DNA of 64,000 bases from Batkoa obscura (taxonomy: Eukaryota; Entomophthoromycota; Entomophthoromycetes; Entomophthorales; Batkoaceae), in assembly GCA_030770535.1 (NCBI GenBank), contig JASVEC010000052.1, positions 124,001-188,000 of the forward strand, read 5' to 3'. Within the stretch, counting starts at the first letter, position 1; every line of letters starts with the position of its first letter. A program made the translations under genes and the position numbers. Under the pieces are notes generated by a model that saw only the letters and a list, made by a program, of their open reading frames with translations, searched no databases and was not told the DNA's origin. This document shows, one piece after another, positions 60,055 through 64,000 of the stretch.

Positions 60055-60725
60055 ATGATCTCCCAACTCTTATTTCTTATCTTCGCTACTTCTTTATTAG
60101 CACATATGGAGTTTATTACCCCATATCATCGTAGATCAAAATACTCACCTTACTATAAACAAACTAATAACGTTGACTGGAACGGTTTAGATCCTTTAGG
60201 CAGACAAGTACGTAAAAGCTTTTACATGTTTTAAAAAGATTTACTAAAAAAGTATAGGAAGTATTCACTTATCCTTTCCCATGCAAAGGTCATCCAAAAG
60301 GTCCTGTGCAAGCAAGTTATCAAGCTGGTAGCTCAATTGCTGTGGAGTTTACCGGAACTGCTGTACATAATGGCGGACATTGTCAGTTTGGTATAACTTA
60401 TGATGATAAAAATATTGTAGTATTAAAAGATGTATTCAACAATTGTATCATTGATAGTTTAAAATATAATATCCCATTACCAAGTAATATTCCACCAAGT
60501 AAAAATGCTACTTTGGTTTGGGGGTGGATAAACGCTATAGGTAATAGAGAATGGTATATGAACTGCGTTGATATTGAAATTACCGGTGGTACACCAGGTG
60601 GTAAACTAACTGGTAAAGAAATGTTGGTTGCTAATTTACCAGGCTATGTTGGCTTTGAAGAATTTTCAATTGCTGGTCCACAATTAGAAAAATTCAATTC
60701 TCGTAAAACTATTTCAATTCCTTAA
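60055..60725 (+). CDS. AA11-like lytic polysaccharide monooxygenase, copy 1
   Basis: Two exons, 60055-60207 and 60258-60725, give 206 aa. A signal peptide of 16 residues ends right before His17 (LLA|HMEF), which would be the mature N-terminal histidine of a copper histidine brace. The second brace histidine is His88 (AVHNGGHCQ), and Tyr151 in GNREWYMNC fits the axial position. These blocks match the AA11 pattern (THGGGSCQ, NREMYMNC), a family that oxidatively cleaves chitin. Cysteines at 60, 93, 114 and 154 could pair. There is no carbohydrate-binding module. The family call is by motif; activity and substrate are not proven. It is a tandem paralogue of 62633-63339. Confidence 0.8.
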
Positions 60726-60957
60726 TACTTTCGTTGCGTTTAATAAACATAATCTAAAATTGATTTCATGATATTTTTATTAATGGTGAATCTCATCATA
60801 TTTGTTGTTTGTGGTTTCTATTTTAGCTATTATAATTTTGTATAATAGTTTATACTTACTACTTATAATATATATTAATATTCAATAGTTGATTCGCCAA
60901 TTATTATATCTTTGATTGTTTATCAGATATTGCACTTATGGGTTGATACTAAATACT

Positions 60958-61057
60958 AAACATAGAATGTTTTTGACTTTATCACTTTTTTAATTTAAGT
61001 ATTATTTGAGTGAAAAAATTGTTAATAAAATTCATATACAAAAAATACATCCCTATA
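60958..61057 (-). mobile_element. worn MITE copy 19 (inverted)
   Basis: Left part decayed (atagaatgtttttgacttta); right part clear (AAAAATACATCCCTA), with aagtattatttgagtg in the middle. It lies about 230 bp after the LPMO 1 stop codon. Confidence 0.65.
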
Positions 61058-62632
61058 CATAGTAATTTATATTAAAATTTAGAAGAGTTTAACTCCAACT
61101 TTAAATGTTTAGCTGCCTATCCAAAAGGAATTTCTCAGAAATAAAACGAGAGAGCACAAATGTAAAAGGTTATAGATACGTTAAATCAAAGTATCTTTTA
61201 GTAAAGGTGTTTATTATATAATTTTAATTTTTCCGTACTTAGTCTTAGCTTTAAGTGTTCTTAAAAGAGTGCAATGCTGGAGAACATTCAGAGAAATAGC
61301 CAACTTACAAGACCTCTCTGCTTTATTATTCAATTTGTATATTACTGAGTATAGCCTGGATAGCCTTGATAAAATTGTATAAATTTTTAACTAATAGTTT
61401 TGAAAATATTAGCAACTCTGATGCCATTTCAGAACTGGGGAATCACCTTATAATATCATATTAGAGGCTATAGTGCCTTAGTCAAGTACAGGTGATATTT
61501 CAAGTGATGGCTCAAAACCATATAGCTTTATTGAGGCAAACACTTATTAAAAAGTGCCTTCAATAATCGCTTAATTATTTGTAAATAATACTAACTTATT
61601 TTTTCCTCAAATCAATAAAGTTGTTCTTTATTTTTTTACTTATTTAAATATCTCTTTCCTATTTTAAGGTGATATGATAGCCTGGTCGATAAACGTAAAT
61701 CACTGTGGGAGGTAGTTTTCATGTGATGATGGTATAGCATAGCTATATATATAAATTGCTGTATTTGATTAATGGTATAGTATTTTATTGAGATACCTTA
61801 GGTGAGAGGTAAATTATATCTCTGAAATAAAAGAGAAGTTGGCTCGAAACACAACCTATAAATTGGATAAATCATTACTTCAATTGCTTACCATAAACTT
61901 ATATAGTTGTACTTGCTTATTTATCAAGTATATAGTAGTATCTCGTATTTATTACAATACTACCTTCTCGCTTTTTTTCATACATTCATCGCAATATGCT
62001 TTCATAATTGACATTTTACCTTAATTATCTCGATTTCCCTTTCAAGTATGATGGTTTTTTTAATTTCATTAAATTACTGTATTATTTTGTTCTTACTTCT
62101 ATATAAAGAAATTTTACTGTACAATTTTAAAAATAATATAATGAAATGGCGACTATGATACTAATAAACTAGATCATTTACATTAGTTTGTTTTATTAAA
62201 ACTTGAGTTTTCTATATTTAAGACTGATAATATTTGAAAGTACTACGCCTTCAAAGCCCTATAAAAGACAAACATCATGGTGAAACCAAGTTACTTAATT
62301 TTTAATAAAGGGGCAACAGGGTTATTAAAACTTATATCCAAATCAAAAGCAATAAAATAAAAAGAAACATAATTGAATCATGTTATCGGCAAAAACTTTT
62401 AAACTCAAAAAACTAATAACATTATCGATATATTTAGCAATATGGTGTTGAAGATTTATTCGTACCAAAGCTTGATGATATATCACATTATAGCACTCTG
62501 ACTATTGTAATTTAATGTCAATATAAGAATAGCAGTAAAAATAACTCATTAATGACATACCTAACTTTAGCTACTATAAATAAAGGGAATAGAACGAAAT
62601 AAATAATAAAAACAAATAATACATCTACTACT
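61058..62632. other. intergenic DNA with a possible coding relic
   Basis: The spacer between the two LPMO genes. At 61228-61386 on the + strand there is an open run of ~50 codons without a start. Its residues are protein-like (Leu/Ser-rich, with Trp and Cys), which may be a decayed gene fragment. It has no recognised family. The last ~150 bases hold the LPMO 2 promoter. Confidence 0.3.
62575..62581 (+). promoter_or_regulatory. TATA box of LPMO gene 2
   Basis: TATAAAT, 58 bases before the ATG at 62633. It parallels the element of LPMO gene 1. Confidence 0.5.
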
Positions 62633-63339
62633 ATGATCTCAAACTTCCTTTTTCTTATTTTTACTGCTTCCTTATTGGCTCATATAGAATTCATCACCCC
62701 ATATCATCGTAGATCAAAGTACTCTCCTTATTATCAACAAACTAATAACGTTGATTATGATGGATTAAATCCCTTAGGCAGTAAGGTAAGTAGTGTTTTC
62801 ACATATATATGACTTTCATAACAAGCGAAAATATCATAAAGTAAGTATTAACTGCAATTCATCTTATTTAGGCTGGATTCACTTATCCTTTCCCATGCAA
62901 AGGTCATCCAAAAGGTCCTGTGCAAGCAAGTTATCAAGCTGGTAGCTCAATTGCAGTAGAACTTACTGGAGTTGCTATACACAATGGTGGACATTGTCAG
63001 TTTGCATTAAGTTATGATGATAAAAAGTTTGTAGTATTAAAAGATGTATTCAACAATTGTATCATTGATAGTTTAAAATATAATATCCCATTACCAAGTA
63101 ATATCCCACCAAGTAAAAATGCAACCTTAGCTTGGGGGTGGATAAATGCTAGTGGTAACAGGGAATGGTATATGAACTGCGTTGATATTGAAATTACCGG
63201 TGGTACACCAGGCGGTAAACTAACTGGTAAAGAAATGTTGGTTGCTGACTTACCGGGCTATCCCATTTTTGAAGAATTTTCAATTGCTGGTCCACAACTG
63301 GAAAAGTTTGACTCCCGAAATACTATTTCAATTCCTTAG
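62633..63339 (+). CDS. AA11-like lytic polysaccharide monooxygenase, copy 2
   Basis: Two exons, 62633-62785 and 62872-63339, give 206 aa, the same length and intron position as copy 1. The signal peptide again ends at Ala16, leaving His17 (HIEFITPYHRRSKY). His88 (AIHNGGHCQ) and Tyr151 (NREWYMNC) are kept, so the copper site looks complete. It differs from copy 1 mainly in the intron and in two patches of exon 2. Other exon 2 stretches of 76-78 bp are identical, which suggests recent gene conversion. The likely substrate is chitin, by family analogy. Expressed paralogues of this kind would act outside the cell on fungal or insect chitin. Confidence 0.8.
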
Positions 63340-64000
63340 CAATATCATTTATAATTAAAGCATTTTGTATTTAAAGAAAACTGCTTCTCATCACTTTATT
63401 GTTCTATCATAAATAAATTATAAATAGCACTATAACACCAAGATAATAAATTATAATTATCGTTTTAACTTTAGTTTCTTAGTGTATGTTTTTAAAATTA
63501 AAGTTAATCGATCTATCGTTAAATTATCATTGAATATAGTTATCTTAAATATGGTTACATATTATGATACTTTAGCTGAACCTTTATCTCATTTACATCT
63601 TTGAGCAAATTCGAAAGTTCTAGTTTCTTGATGTTATTTGATAATACATCTTGATTATATACATCCATACATAAAGATCATCTGTAAGTTAAGTTGAGGT
63701 TTAAACCTTTGCTCTTTATAGTTAATTTATTAAAAGAAATAGTATTTTCTAACCATATGTGTTCGTATTAGGATACATTAAAGCAAGAAGCTTTCCATTC
63801 AGAAATCTTAACATTTATAACACTATAACAAGTAAGATATTATCGAACTGTTTTGTTAGTGACCCCGCTTTGACTATACAATATTTCAATCAGTTTTATC
63901 AGCAATAAACTATTTAATTATACATATAATTATGAAAAAAAGATAATCAAGCGATAAAGCATACTCGGATAATAATTTAAAGATAAACACATAATTTATC
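63340..64000. other. terminal spacer
   Basis: AT-rich sequence after LPMO copy 2, to the window edge. No feature supported. Confidence 0.4.

Noticed and set aside
62044-62080. Fragment resembling an inverted MITE start
   Set aside because: Only about 25 loosely matching bases (atggttttttt, tttcatta) and no second terminus.

Overview
The window is nuclear DNA from an AT-rich fungus. The evidence is three Zn2Cys6 transcription factors, an Xbp1-like KilA-N/APSES factor, histidine-brace (AA11-like) polysaccharide oxidases, and many 43-82 nt GT-AG introns with gtaag donors. The low GC content and compact introns suggest an early-diverging fungus of the Entomophthoromycotina/Conidiobolus type. That placement is an inference and no marker here proves it. 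Exon structures were worked out by hand from splice sites, reading frame and family conservation.

Layout. 0-4 kb: an RRM protein with an Arg/Pro-rich tail, then a tiny three-exon gene for ribosomal protein eL39. 4-16.5 kb: gene-poor DNA with one Xbp1-like gene (8.9-10.2 kb), most copies of a ~105 bp TA-flanked MITE, and two decayed coding relics hit by those MITEs. 16.5-24.5 kb: a dense block on the + strand with a mitochondrial carrier, MTO1 (mitochondrial tRNA wobble-uridine modification), a membrane-anchored cysteine-synthase-like enzyme (Mcy1/Cys12 type) and an ITFG1/LINKIN FG-GAP membrane protein. 25.1-27.5 kb (- strand): a DBP2/DDX5 RNA helicase with a 544 nt intron, about seven times longer than most others here, at the place where yeast DBP2 carries its long autoregulatory intron. 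29.9 kb: a small secreted lysozyme-like protein. 30.8-39.3 kb: three tandem paralogous Zn2Cys6 regulators with clear gene-conversion tracts. 41.2-41.8 kb: a Myb-like pseudogene. 42-48.7 kb (- strand): a glutamate-carboxypeptidase-II-like M28 membrane peptidase and pyruvate carboxylase. 51-58 kb: a small membrane protein with a PY motif, a 67-aa ORF, a FAS1 protein, a probable GPI-anchored secreted protein, a second mitochondrial carrier and an F-box-like protein. 60-63.4 kb: a tandem pair of AA11-like LPMO genes.

Most genes are unrelated housekeeping or accessory genes and do not form a pathway cluster. MTO1, the two carriers and the Mcy1-like enzyme share a mitochondrial location. The secreted lysozyme-like, FAS1, GPI-type and LPMO proteins point to a cell-wall or chitin-facing secretome. 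The strongest leads are the DBP2 intron, the MITE family with one fully palindromic copy, and the recombination tracts in the regulator array and the LPMO pair.
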